64,000 bases of DNA from Gnetum montanum (lineage: Eukaryota; Streptophyta; Gnetopsida; Gnetales; Gnetaceae). The stretch lies in assembly GCA_015680685.1 (NCBI GenBank), contig MNCI01017725.1, forward strand, positions 32,933-96,932. Reading direction: 5' to 3'. Every line of letters starts with the position of its first letter. Positions within the stretch are counted from its first letter, which is position 1. The notes below the pieces were generated by a model. The model ran no database searches. It saw only the letters and a list, made by a program, of their open reading frames with translations, and had not been told where the DNA came from. Of this stretch, positions 48,530 to 60,618 are shown one piece after another. Position numbers and translations under genes: made by a program.

Positions 48530-51500
48530 TCATGGATGGGGCTGATCCCCAAGATCCTCTTCATCATCCGCTCCTACTCCACTAGGGCCAACTCCATCAT
48601 TAACATGTCCCTACAAATAGAAAACAGAAAACAAAACAAAACAGTTAAGGGTAATAAAGCAAGTCATAAACACAAAAATCAAAAAAAAAATAGTAATACT
48701 AATAATGACAACAATAAAACTATACAAAAATAAATGTCACAATAAAACACTCACAACTGAGGAAGGCCCCAAGTTGGTCTCCAAACGCTGTAAAATCTCC
48801 TTCTCAGGCACATTTGTCCAATCCTCCTCCAAGCTAAGATTAATGCTAGCGAGTGCTTTGCCTTTGTCCATCGGGGTCCAAGTAGGGCGCTCAAGAGAGA
48901 ACAAGCCCGTCGAGGTTTCCCCAGAGGTCGTGATAACCGTTCTCTCCGGAGGTCCCTCCACCTCGGTGCACTCGACAAACCTATCATAAGAAGGTGGCAA
49001 ACCTAACCCATCAATGAACATCTCCACTCGATGATGTTCAATTGACTCCTCCTTCAGCCATTTCTTATACTGATGGTTGTGGTCCTTTTGGTCTTGGTCC
49101 CACTTCTGTACTTTGGCAGCAAAGGATTTCCAATCTTGACATTTCCTGTTCAACAAATCTATCTATGCTTTTTGTTCTGCTAAGTCCCGTGTAGCCTACA
49201 CTTTATTGTTCAAAATTGTCCAATAACGTGCGTAGGTGACTTCGGATGAGCACCATGTGCTATCACCAGACAACCTAGCAGCAACAAGGTCATAACGGGA
49301 CTGGAGATCCCTTTTCTGCTCTCTCTCTTTTTCTAGTGTCTCCTTCAGTGTGTGAACCTCATCCCATAGATGCTTAGTTGAACGCCTTAGGGTCCAAACT
49401 GTCTTGGCATTCTATACGACGCAACCAGAAACCATATCGTAGATCTTTCTTGGGACTTGCTCAATATTCCCTGGTAACTCAGGGAGAGCATCAATGTGGG
49501 TAGCTTCAGAAGGATCCCACTAGATTTTGGCACTTGCAAGTGCACACATAAATTAGTCATGATCGAAAATAAACACAAAGAAACACAGTAAAACCAGACA
49601 TTTAGCATGACATGTAATGTACACACACCTAGTTCAGGATGAGCTTCTTGTAAGTGTTTGACCACCTCATTAACAATGCCTGTAACAAAATCCATTTTAC
49701 TAGGCATCTCAAGCCATGGCCTCAATGGATCAATTGATGCAGGATGAGCAGGGGAGGTTTCTTCAATTGGAACTTGTGATCCTGATGCTGCTTCTCGAGA
49801 CATAGGTGCCTCAGNCCACGTTGCTTGTCGTACCCTCCTCTTGTGAGGCAAGAATTTCTCCTTCGATTACTTCCTTTTCTTCTCCTTCCTCCTCAGGTAT
49901 TGGAGCCATGACCTCTCTCTCCCTCTCCAAAATTTCCTCTGAAATAACACCAGAACCTTAAAGTTAATATGATATAGCTCATAGGTACATCCAATAGCAT
50001 ATGAACCAGAAAAGACAAATATGTAACAATAAAACAAACCACTTACCCTCCACTAGCAATCTAAATCAGATCTTCTTTTCCCTTGAGGATCTCACATTTG
50101 GGGCAGATTCCTTTGCACATTCCTTCCTTTTCACCTTTGCCTTGGACTTTCCAACAGTCTCACTAATTAAGCATTCAGTCCTCTTAACAGATGTGCGCAG
50201 CCTAGGCAGTTCCACTCCCAAGCTGTCATGGGAATGATGGGAACGGCTGGCCACACCTTCACTAGTAACTGATACGGACTCCTCAATGTCTTCCGGTGGG
50301 TCCTGAGATCTAGTGGTGCTATATAAGTGGCATATCCAGGGGCGGGATAATTGCGAACGGTCTCTCAAAATATAGCGGTTATCCTCATGAACTACTAGGA
50401 ATTCAGCGAACCTGCGCAGCTATCCCGCAAAGAAAGCAAAGGTGAAGTGGGATTTTGCATGGATGCCTAAATGTAACCTGATAATTTCCCCATGAAGGCA
50501 AGATCCTAGAAATTGTGCCCAATTGCATTGCATGCCTATCTCCAAAACCGCACACATCACATGCGCAGACTCAATCCCAAGGTTTCTCCCTTGAGAAAGA
50601 GATTTGGGGAACGCCTATGCCTGAAAGAGAGGATACAAGAAGTTCACTTCCATTAATCGGGTATCCTCTCTCATGGCAAATCCCTTAGGGCCCTTAGACA
50701 CACCCAACCTTTGCTCAAGCTCCTTTATGACCTGTCCGTCCTTAGTTTCTTTGTCCACGGCTACTATGGCATCATTCACGGGGATGCCAAAAAGATCGGA
50801 AAGAAGCTCAATGGTTAGGTGGAATGATACCTTTACTCCCCAAACTCATGTGATAAAACGAGAAGCATCACCACTGAAAGAGTCAACAATCATAACCATC
50901 TCAGTAGTCAGAACACTAGGAGTCAAGGCTATAAACAAGTCCATCAAACCGGCTCGGGTGAGGCGACCAACAATCAAATCAGAAGCTTGCTTCTATAACC
51001 ACTTTTGTGATTGCTCTACCTCCCCATACTTTGTAAAAAGCATGGCCTCAGTACGCCCTGTAGTAATAGTGACTTCTTTAGGGGGGATGAATGCTGTAAA
51101 AGAAAAACATAGAATGAAAAGTTAAAAAGGGATACGACACACAATGATGCAACAAAAAAGAAAATGAAGTCTAAGATGCGATCACTTACCATCTGTGGCT
51201 AGTGAAGGTGAGGCGGGCGCAGGATCAATCCTTTGAGGAAGAATTGGCCCATTAGGAGACCAATCCTTATGTAACCAACCGCGAGCCTGGCAACACTCAA
51301 AGGCTCTTGAAAATTGCCTATGGGAATCAGCAATGGCCATCTTTGTCTGGTCTAACACCATGGCATGAAGAAGGGGGCCCGCCATAAATGTCTCTAGTGC
51401 TGTGCGCATTAAAGCAAGCCCACCATCATCATTGTGCATCCCCTGTTCATCAAAACGAGGCCTACATAGGAAAACAACATTCACATTTAGATGATGACAT

Positions 51501-53345
51501 AAAATTAAAAAGAAATCGCAAGTTAAAGTAAGACACAAAGGAGCATATTGGTTCACTTTATATACTGTTCTGGGTGGGTTTTGAAATAAAGTATGCACAC
51601 GGAGGGCTAGGAAAAGTGTGTTGCTACTGTTGTAATGATTATAGGCAAGTAGCTCCCACACATGAGTTAAAGGATGAGTGGATCTAGGACCCTCAGTAGG
51701 GCCTCCCTCAACTCTAAAAAGTCCCTCATTGATATCAGTGATGAAGGCTAGTATGTCTTATGTAGCCCCAAGCAAACTGGTCTCAATAATATCACGAGCC
51801 ATCTGTTCACTTAGATGAGACCATATGACAACACTGAAATTTTGTAGTATAAACAACAAGAACGAACTAGCCCCGGGACGGAACCATATTACATGGGGCC
51901 CAATTTGCATGTCATAGGGAGGCGTGTCAGGCCTAAGGGGGCCAAACCAAGCAAGTACCCCAACGAGCTCAATAATGGGGAGAGAAGATTTAGGTCCCCT
52001 GCACATAACCAAAACATTGAGTAAGTGAAAAATCCAAGAACTAACAATAGATCAACATCACATAAAACCAAAAAAATCACATAAAAAAATATCACACCCC
52101 ATGAGACAAGGACACTAACATCTATTTAGTGTAATCTGATGCTTATTGGGGTACATTGAAATCGGTTTTAGAGCAAATCCATGTTTAAATCATTAATCCC
52201 AAAAAAATAATAAACAATGTAAACAATATAAAATTTAGAAATCATTGAACATCTTCACGAAAAGCCTAGGATTGAAAATTCAAAATTCAAAATCACGCTG
52301 CCTTGGGCAAAAAATCCATAATCCATGGTCATGTTGCCCCTTAAAAAAATTGAGAAATCAAGTCACGCTGCCCCAAGAGAAGAAAACTGAAAAATCAAGT
52401 CATGGTACCCAGGGGAGAAAATCAAAAAATTCAAGGAGTCATGCTACCCTACCCAGGGCCAAAATTTTATAACCCACATTGCTCTCTAAAAATTGAAAAA
52501 CCCTGTCCAAGAATTTGAAGTCATGCTGATCATTTGCCCTGGCAAGCCAAAAATTTTCATCAGTCACGCTGCTCTGAGTTCCCCAAACCCAAAATTCATG
52601 GTCACATTGTCCAAGATTGCAACTCAAAAAATTACCAATCATGCCACCCTACCCAAAAGCCAAAATTTTATAGCCACGCTGCCTTCTAAATCTTGCCCCA
52701 AAAATTCGAAGTCACTCAGTCCATTCCCTGCCCAAAAATCCAGAAAATCTGCAAGTAACACTGAATTTTGTAGTCATGCTTAGGGCAAGACAGTCATGCT
52801 GTCAAAAAGGGAAAGACGCTTACGATGCCAAGAAGGCAGACAGAAAAATCCCAGGCTCACACTAAGCTCCCCACGGTAATCATGCTGTAAGACACCCTAA
52901 AATTAGAGAAACAAGAAGGGGAAGACTGAAACTCTGCAGCCGCCAAGAAGGTTGAAAACCCTACGGCCCAATCCGAGAATAGAAACGAAAAACTTGCAGT
53001 TTCGTTGCATGCAGCCAAGCCCAAAAAATAAAAATTCGTAGTGCCTTGCCTCCCCGGCCAAAAACCAAAAATTCACAACTCACGTTGTTCATGCCGTAAA
53101 ATCGAAAATCCCAGAAATCCCAAAAATTGCAGCCATAAAATCTTACCCTAGGTAATGCTGCTGGTAAAAATACCGGAGAAAAATTGGGGGAAAAGAATTT
53201 ACCTGTGCAAGGCCTTCTTCCATGTCGGAATCCTAACTTGGGGGAGACATTGGAGGAGCTCTTCACTCTCCTCCACGAATGCCAGGGCTACCTGCTTCCT
53301 TCCCTTACCCCTGGCCTTTCCCTTGCCCTTGTCTTTCATGGTCAT
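48530..53345 (-). pseudogene. Seven-exon antisense gene inside the element E intron
   Basis: Exons on the minus strand, ends approximate: 1, 53345-53203; 2, 51998-51537; 3, 51462-51190; 4, about 51095-50049; 5, about 49940-49630; 6, about 49530-48760; 7, 48605-48530. Exon 1 is very basic (MTMKDKGKGKARGKGRK), nuclear-signal-like. Donors CACAG/GTAAAT, GATG/GTAAGT, GGAGG/GTAAGT and GTT/GTGAGT and acceptors GTGCAG, TTACAG, TTTCAG and TTTGTAG are good. Junctions 1-2, 3-4, 4-5 and 6-7 keep the frame. Exon 2 has IIELVGVLAWFG and IWFRPGASSFLLF, then SVVIWSHLSEQMARDIIE, which resembles an FCP1/NIF-type HAD phosphatase fold with the catalytic Asp pair lost. Exon 4 has WGVKVSFHLTIELLSDLFGI. Exon 6 is coiled coil. 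About 950 residues. Stops are mostly at Gln or Arg positions, plus a frameshift near 49.85 kb. Tat elements are known to carry antisense ORFs. This product is not one I recognise. Confidence 0.65.
52255..52890. repeat. Degenerate GTCACGCTGCCC repeats in antisense intron 1
   Basis: At least twelve variants of 'agtcacgctgcccc' separated by 30-70 bases of A-rich 'aaaaattcaaaatc' sequence. Similar words (gtcacgct, agcgtgac) are frequent again at 59095-59660 in the 3' part of the same element. Confidence 0.65.
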
Positions 53346-53849
53346 ACTAACGCTGATGCTAATGCCTTGGCTTGCACTGCACTCTGGTCATGCTGTCCTT
53401 CAAGTTCCAACAATTCACGTTAAGAAAAATGAGGCCTCCTATTCCAAAAATTCCTTTTTCTATCCCCCCTAGTAATTTAATTAATTTAATTTAATTTTTG
53501 GCCCTTTATTTTTATTTCCTCTTCTTATTTTAATTTCACTTTACTGTAGTTACATGTTGTTGTTTAGGTCATCTTCACCTTGTGCTTACCTAATATCCCC
53601 AGTCATTCTAGCCTCAGGGGATGAGGCCTAGAATTTCTTATGAAAAGAGGAGGAAAGTGTAGAAAATCAACAACGATAGACAAATAAACATGTATAAACA
53701 CTTGAAAACAATATAAAATTTCATAAAATCTCCACAACCTTATTATCCACTCGAAAATTTAAAATTTAAATATAGAGTTTAAAAGTCAAAAATTTTAAAA
53801 TTTTAAAATAGTGCATACACTCACTTCAAATGGCAAGTCAACACATGGC

Positions 53850-53885
53850 CCGGTATGGCCTTAAACTACCATGAATTCCACCACA
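53850..53885 (+). repeat. Single unit of the TTAAACT repeat family
   Basis: 'tggccttaaactaccatgaa' resembles the units at 47878-48165, on the other side of the antisense gene and close to the intron acceptor. Confidence 0.5.
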
Positions 53886-53992
53886 TCTCCTAATTTTGTT
53901 AGTACAAAGTTTAATTATCCTATGTTCGTTTACACTTTGTAACTCTCTTGCCGAGGGAGTGTCTCTTAGTTCACTCCCATTTTAATTGGCAG

Positions 53993-56900
53993 GAGTGAGC
54001 ACCATGGTCACTAACAACACCCTCTTAACATTGTCTCTTGATGGACCATATGAGGAGGTAAAAAGAGCAATCAACCCAGAATCCTTGGACCTAAATCCAT
54101 CCACCTATACCAATTTGATAGCCTCCACTCAAGAAACCTTAGACTCGCCTGAAAACGTGGCTAAAACTCTAGATCTAGAAGCTAACAATATCACTGAAGA
54201 TCCTCTGGTTGAAATCCCCATTACCATGGTCAATGGCGAAGCCAGAACATTGAAATTAAGTGCCTTACTAGACTCACAACTCGTAGGTGACATCACCCAA
54301 GTGTTAAAAGATAACATAAAAACATTCGCATGGTCATATACTGACATGCCAGGATTAGATCCCCTAATCATCCAACACAACATTATTCTTGATGAAAAAA
54401 TTAAACCAGTAAAACAAAAAGCACAAAAAGTTAGACCCAAGGTGACGTTAGCAGTCCACGCTGAAATCACAAAGCTCTATCAAGCTAGTTTCATCGGAGT
54501 CATCGATTATTCCGATTGGGTGTCAAACATTGTTGTAGTTCCTAAGAAGAACGGTAGTATACGCATATGCATCGACTTTCATGATCTCAATGTAGCCACT
54601 ATAAAGGATGATTTCCCATTACCTAGCATTGATCAACTTATTAACACAACTGCTGGGCATGCGCTATTGTCTTTCATGGACAGATTTTCAGGATACAATC
54701 AAATAAGAATTAATCTAGAACATCAACTTAGGACAACTTTCATGACACCTTGGGGCACATTTTGTTATACGATGATGTTATTTCATCTTAAAAATGTAGG
54801 TGCCACATATCAACGAGCAATGACATACATATTTAATGATTACATGCTCAATTTTCTCAATGATTATGTTGATGACATCGTTGTCAAATATAAAACAACT
54901 GAACAACATGCAAAAGATCTAGACTTAGTGCTTAACCGTTGTCTCAAGTATGATCTTAGACTCAACCCGAAGAAATGCGTTTTTAGCATCAAAATAGGAA
55001 AAATGCTTGATTTCCTAGTCTCCGAAACAGGGATATGGGTAGACCCCGATAACATTAAAGTAATAACCAATATGCAACCACCAAGAAACCTCACTGAACT
55101 ACGTGGCCTCTAGGGTAGACTGCAATTCATCAGACACTTTATCGAAAAACTGACAGATAAGTTGAGTCCCATGCAACATCTATTACGAAAGAATGTACAT
55201 TTCCAATGGACTCAACAATGCCAGGAAGCGTTCGAGAACATAAAACAAGAGTTGGCTCAACTGCCAACTGTTTATCCTCCACAAAGTGATAAACCTTTCT
55301 ACATATACCTTACAACTTCTGATTCATCCATTGCATCGATGCTTTGTCAAAAACGTGAGGATGGAGTCGAAATCCATGTATATTACTTAAGTCATGCATT
55401 AATTGCCTATGAACAACGATACAACGACATAGAAAAATCACGTCTCGCCCTCGTCTTCTCCTTGAAGAAATGGCGGCATTATCTCTTCCATAATCAGGTT
55501 TATATCATTTGCAAGGATAATGTCCTTCGTGCCATCACTAATAACATCTACGAGTCGAATAGGTTAGCTAGGTGGAAAGCAATGATCACGGAGTTTGACT
55601 TGCACTACATCGCTCAATCTTCCACAAAAGGTTAAGCAATAGTCACATAACTAACCATCTCGCCGACGCACGATCAAACGACGATAAACCCCGAATTCCC
55701 AGATGAGAATGTTAATAGTGTGGACACCGTACCTAATAATTACGAGGCAATCCTCTATTTCGATGGAGCCTCAACCTCCTGAGGAGGAAGTGTTGCGGCC
55801 ATTTTAACATACCCCTCTAGGGAAATCCAACCCTTCACCTATAGATTGACCTTTCCCTGCACCAATAACATGGCAGAGTACAAAGGTCTTCTTCGAGGCC
55901 TTCAAGCAGCATTAACTTCAGGAATCTCACGCCTTGTAGTTCGAGGGGATTCGCAATTAGTCATTAATCAAGTCACTAAGGTCTACTTATGCAAGGCTCT
56001 CCATTTGCAACCATATTGTGATTTGACCAAACAACTGCTAAGACAACTAGTAGAAATGGATTTACAGCATGTCCCTAGAAGTGAAAACACCATTGCTGAT
56101 GCACTTGCCACACTAGCCTTAAACATAACACCCGAAATGTTCCATGCATTGCCAAGCTCTATAACAAGTTGCACTGAACCTATAATTAATACGCGTGACA
56201 AAACTCCTATAGCATCTATTAGTACAACACGCACAATAGAATGATACGATGACATAAAAGAGTACCTTATAAGAGGCAAACCTCCACAATACTTGACAAA
56301 TGCTCAAAAGGACGGCGTACAAAAACGTTCCTGGCAATATGCACTAATAGGAGACACCTTGTGTCGTAAATCCTATGAAGGCATTCTGTTGATGTGCGTT
56401 AGTAGCATTGATGGTCAAACGATTGTAGAACAAGTCCACGAAGGACTTTATATAGCACCCAAAGCAATGGCAATAAAGATTAGGCGCTTAGGCTATTATT
56501 GGTCACAAATGTAGTACGATTGCATCTCCAAGGTAAGAACGTGTGACATTTTCCAAAAGCATGGTAATCTAGTACACATGCCACCTAATGAATTGCATAC
56601 AGCACAAATAAATGGCCATTCCAAAAATGGGGTTTAGACTTAATTGGACCGATAACGCCGTCATCTTCAGCAAGACACAGCTTTATTATCACTGCGACTA
56701 AATATTTCACAAAATGGGTAGAAGCTATTCCCCTTAGGAAGACCACTTCAAAACACATTTTCACTTTCATAATGGAAAATATCGTGACCCGTTTTGTTAT
56801 TCCAATGACCATCGTTACTGATAATGGGCCACAGTTCAGCAATGCAGATACTAAAAGCTTCTGTGAAAGTCTAGGCATTAAACATGCATTTTTATCACCT

Positions 56901-57470
56901 TACTACCCACAGAGAAATGGTCAAGCGGAGGCTACAAACAAAACGGTCATCATGGTGCTCAAAAAGATGTTAAATCAGAGCAAGAAACGATGGCATGAAC
57001 AATTAGTCTATGCATTGTGGGCATATAGAACAACACATCAAACATCTACAAGTAAAACTCCATATAGTTTTGTATATGGATCTGAAGCTGTTTTACCTTT
57101 AGAGTTGCAGGTTCCCTCATTATAGATAGCTCTCTTTGGCCTCCTCGATGAAAGTCAAAACAATGAATCGCGTATTGCTGACCTCAATTCGGTAGAAGAG
57201 GAACATGTGCGAACACTTGATCAAATCGAATGGTACCAAAAATAACAGCGGCAATGACACAAACACGATCTGTACAAGCGCTTGATCAAAGAAGGAGACT
57301 TAGTCCTTAAAGCTGTACGTGAACACTCAAAAAAGTTCTCAGCCAACTGGGAAGGGCCTTACTTAGTCACTAAGGCATACAATAATGGAGCGTTCAAACT
57401 TGCTGATATGAATAGGAACGAGTTCGCTAATCTTACAAATCATTTATACCTGAAACAGTACTATGTCTGA
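53993..57470 (+). pseudogene. Reverse transcriptase, two RNase H domains and integrase of element E
   Basis: Reverse transcriptase: WVSNIVVVPKKNGSIRICID, FMDRFSGYNQIRI, and YVDDIVVK (catalytic Asp pair, near 54864). The open stretch runs to 55113, where TAG replaces a Gln. First RNase H (about 55160-55640): IYLTTSDSSIASML, KKWRHYLFHNQ. Second, archaeal-type RNase H (about 55740-56120): YFDGASTS, NMAEYKGLLRGL, VRGDSQLVINQV and ADALATLAL, with all four acidic residues. Integrase: zinc finger damaged (HEGLYIAPK, TCDIF), core intact with WGLDLIGPI, VTDNGPQFS and GQAEATNK. One frameshift near 56600. C-terminal GDLVLK and WEGPYLVTKAYNNGAFKL are normal for the family. Confidence 0.88.
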
Positions 57471-57479
57471 TAAACTTGA

Positions 57480-57745
57480 GGTACATCATAGTCCTAGCAT
57501 CATGACTTAAAACTGATACAACAGAATAGTCCTGGCATCATGACTTAAAACTGATACCACAGAGTAGTCCACTATGACTATAAACTGGCATGCAGAGTCC
57601 ACTAAGACTATAAACTAGTTTGCCTCTTTACAATCTGCTATGACTATAAACTAGCAATGCACCATCCGCTACGATGCTAAATTGGCACTATCTAAGGGGT
57701 TACGACATGAAACTAACCTGCAACAATCTGCTAAGCCTATAAACT
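57480..57745 (+). repeat. Imperfect repeats with an ATGACTATAAACTGGCA core
   Basis: About eight units, e.g. 'catgacttaaaactgatac' (57510, 57538), 'ctatgactataaactggca' (57573) and 'ctatgactataaactagca' (57638). They start right after the integrase stop. Confidence 0.75.
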
Positions 57746-60030
57746 GGCAACATCATCAACAACCAGGCAAAAAAAAAAAACTTGAAAAGATGTGTTACTG
57801 CAATTGGCTATACATGTTCCACAAAGACCTGTTACATGATGCATCTCATAGGCCCTAATGAAGCTGATGTTGTTCATGATTCTGTCTACTTTTAAAATTG
57901 CACGTGGTGACTCCATCTTCTTATTTAAAGTGCTTAACTAACCGTTTCATTTGTGGTTTTCTTGTCTTCTTGAAGTTATGTTTGCAGGATGACATACTTG
58001 AGGCATTCGTACATGGATGCACTTCATCATGATGACAAGGTATCACATTCTTCCTGACGCATGTAACTAGGTTAATCAATCCGTTCATAAGTACATTCCC
58101 AACTCCTGATAAATCCCCTATTTTCCCATCATGTCCCAATTTTCCTAGTAAATTACACCCCTGGATACATTCCACTCAGTTCAAAACTCTTGACACACTG
58201 TTGCACACTGTGACTCTCCAAGCAGTTGCAATGCAAAACACAATACACAGTCCATGATGTAAAATGCAAGCGCTCAAACACAAGCACAACATAAAAAAAG
58301 CAAGCTCTTTCAAAAAGACCAAAGAGAAAAAAAAGAAAAGGAAAAGACAAAATAAAGCAAAAACAAAAGAAAGAAGAAACAAATAAGAAAAACAAGAAAA
58401 GAAAACAAAAAGGTCAAAGAAACAATGCATGGAAAAGGTCTTCATGACCCCGTTGACATCATAAACAAAAGACTATTAGCCATTCTCATACAAGCCCCAA
58501 GTGAGAAGGCAATCATCTTGGAAAGTAGTTACACTTGCATCTCAAAGAGACCATGATTGCACACCATTGCATAGCTTTGGCTATTTACAACGGGCCCCGT
58601 AAACACTCTATAAGATTCTTGCTTCTCCAAAGAACCGACTTCCTACGTCTTGGCTCCAAGTCTGCTGAAAACCCGGCTGTTGACAAGGACCAATGACATA
58701 ACTTACTCACGTGAGAGCATTCCTCTTCCACAATTCCAATAGCAATTATCACCCTTGACCAACTCTTGGCTTCCCCTGGTTACAACCAATCCCCTCCCCT
58801 TGCATCTCAAATTGCATTTCCCTGATCCCATGTACTTTTGACACGATGCGATGACATCCAGCCAAGGGTCGATGGATAATGCTTGGTACTTGGTTGTTCA
58901 TGGTGTTTTGCACTTCTTTGTCGATGCCTCTCAGGTGGATTCCTCCAGATGTCAACAAAGAGGGACCAATGAAACACCACTAATTTTGGCCTAGCACTTT
59001 GAAATGGAAATAACTTAAGCCCTTTCGAAGTTTTAGAGACAAAATTTGGCTAAGGCATGGCATTCACCTTGACTTGGGAACTCACACTGGACACTGGACG
59101 TTGTGGTCACGCTACAGCATGACCTCCAGTGTGACCAACTTTCACAACTCCAAACTGACTCAGAATGACTTGATTTCAACCACGTAGGTCATCCTCGAGC
59201 ATCCTCAAGCTCAGCATCTGCAAACTCTGACTTCAGCTTCCAGAACCTCCTATTAATTCCAGTTCCAAAACTCAAAAATTGCAAGTTTTCATAGGTGTTT
59301 GCAGGTGACACTGCAGGTTATGCTATGGTCACGTTGTAGCATGACCTACCCAAAATAGCCAGCGTGACCTACTCAAAACCATTCAAATCCAAGTTCAAAT
59401 TCCAAATTCCAAAGTTAAACAGATTCAAGTAGCAGTTGTAGGCTTAGAAATCAAATTTTGGTGTCAAAAGGTCAAGTTTTCTTCACTCACGCTGGAGGTC
59501 AAGCTGGGCGTAAGTGCAGCGTGAGTGCAGCATCCACATGCTAAGCACGTTGGATGTTGGGCATGCTAGAGGTCATGCTGGGCGTGAGTGCAACGTGACC
59601 ACAAATCAACTTACACTGAAGCTCAAGTTGACTCTAAAGGAACATCAACTCACGTTGGAAGCCCTAGTCAAACAGAGATGCCTCAAACAACCTCAAATCG
59701 ACATCTCGACATCCTGCAGCACTCGATCCATGGTGAGGCGAGCCGAGTCAAATTTCTCTTGTTGTACATTTCATTATAAATCCCCATTTGTGGGCATGTT
59801 AGGCCCTCATGATCTAAATTAAATGTACTTTCATGGGCTTGAGTAACCCACAAGTTGTAAAATACAATGTATTTGGTCAAGGACGTAGCTTGCCGACACA
59901 CATCCAACTCTTGCCAACACACATCCAACTCGTGCACAACTGTCCATTGGACACGTGTCACTAAATCCTTTTTCCTGTTAAATCCCAACCGTTGATTCCA
60001 TTCTAGAATTCTGCACCTGAGCCTGGCCCA
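57746..60030 (+). other. 3' non-coding region and U3 of element E
   Basis: No protein-coding signature. A 110-base purine-rich stretch (58290-58410) is low complexity. From 59095 to 59660 gtcacgct/agcgtgac words are dense and often face each other, so hairpins are possible. The true start of the 3' LTR lies somewhere in this region. A likely polypurine tract plus TG could not be fixed. Confidence 0.5.
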
Positions 60031-60034
60031 GCCC

Positions 60035-60043
60035 TATAAATAC
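60035..60043 (+). promoter_or_regulatory. TATA box of the element E 3' LTR
   Basis: TATAAATAC in a GC-rich context (cagccc before it). Transcription would start near 60065-60072. The surviving 5' LTR copy begins downstream of this point and so has no promoter. Confidence 0.6.
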
Positions 60044-60130
60044 CCTTTCAATTCACATGAACCGGGGGGCAATGGGAGACATTGGCAATTCTGAAAACAT
60101 AGAGCAAACCAACAATTCTTAGGCACTTGG

Positions 60131-60618
60131 CATACTTGACTCCTGACATCCAAGCATTTCATCACATCATTACATCACATCGCCCCGGGGCTTCGCGCTT
60201 GACCTGCCATCCACACGTGCAGCTACGCTTTGACCGGTGCACATCTTTTCTATGCAATACAATACAGTTTCATTATTTCCTTTCATTTAGATTGTTTACT
60301 CTGTTTACACTTCTTTTACAATATAGCTCTATTTACACTTCATTTACAATTCAATCTCTGTTTACTCTTTGTGCTCTGTTTACATTTTGTGTCGTTGTTT
60401 GCATTCCGTTTACACCATTTACAATAACCCTAGTGCTAGCCATAGCTTACGCTCAAGGAAGTCCTTGGTTGATTTGCATGCAAACCATCCAAGGCACTCT
60501 ACCTTCGTTCTTTTTTCCAGCTTGCCCTCAAGTGAAGGCAGGGTTAGCTGTGCCTGCCCGACAATCTTTTGGTGTCTGATTCCCTTCCAGCCTTACACTG
60601 ATGATCTAGGTTAGTACA
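60131..60618 (+). repeat. R-U5 part of the element E 3' LTR
   Basis: Pairs with 43757-44252. It ends GTTAGTACA, where the 5' copy reads gtcagtata just before the primer site. The complete LTR extends upstream past the TATA box at 60035. Confidence 0.8.

Larger units (their letters stand above)
47793..53992 (+). other. Predicted Ogre-type intron between protease and reverse transcriptase
   Basis: Donor GAAG/GTGAGT (GT at 47793) and acceptor TTAATTGGCAG/G (AG at 53991-53992), 6200 bases. The upstream exon ends one base into a codon. The downstream exon supplies the other two and continues GVSTMVTNN in the reverse transcriptase frame. Ogre elements are known to have an intron at this place, which sets the ratio of Gag-protease to full polyprotein. 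An antisense gene lies inside. Confidence 0.65.
43757..60618 (+). mobile_element. Element E: Tat/Ogre-like Ty3/gypsy element nested in D
   Basis: 5' LTR remnant (R-U5), primer site, captured host DNA, gag tail and protease, intron with an antisense gene, then reverse transcriptase, RNase H, a second archaeal-type RNase H, integrase, long 3' region and 3' LTR. The second RNase H is the hallmark of the Tat lineage. No target duplication was found at 43757 and 60618. Element D sequence corresponding to about 3 kb of A is missing at this point, so the insertion site has also suffered a deletion. Confidence 0.85.

Noticed and set aside
58290-58410. Purine-rich stretch as the polypurine tract of element E
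   Set aside because: It is over 100 bases long, A-dominated and not followed by a convincing TG-starting LTR end.
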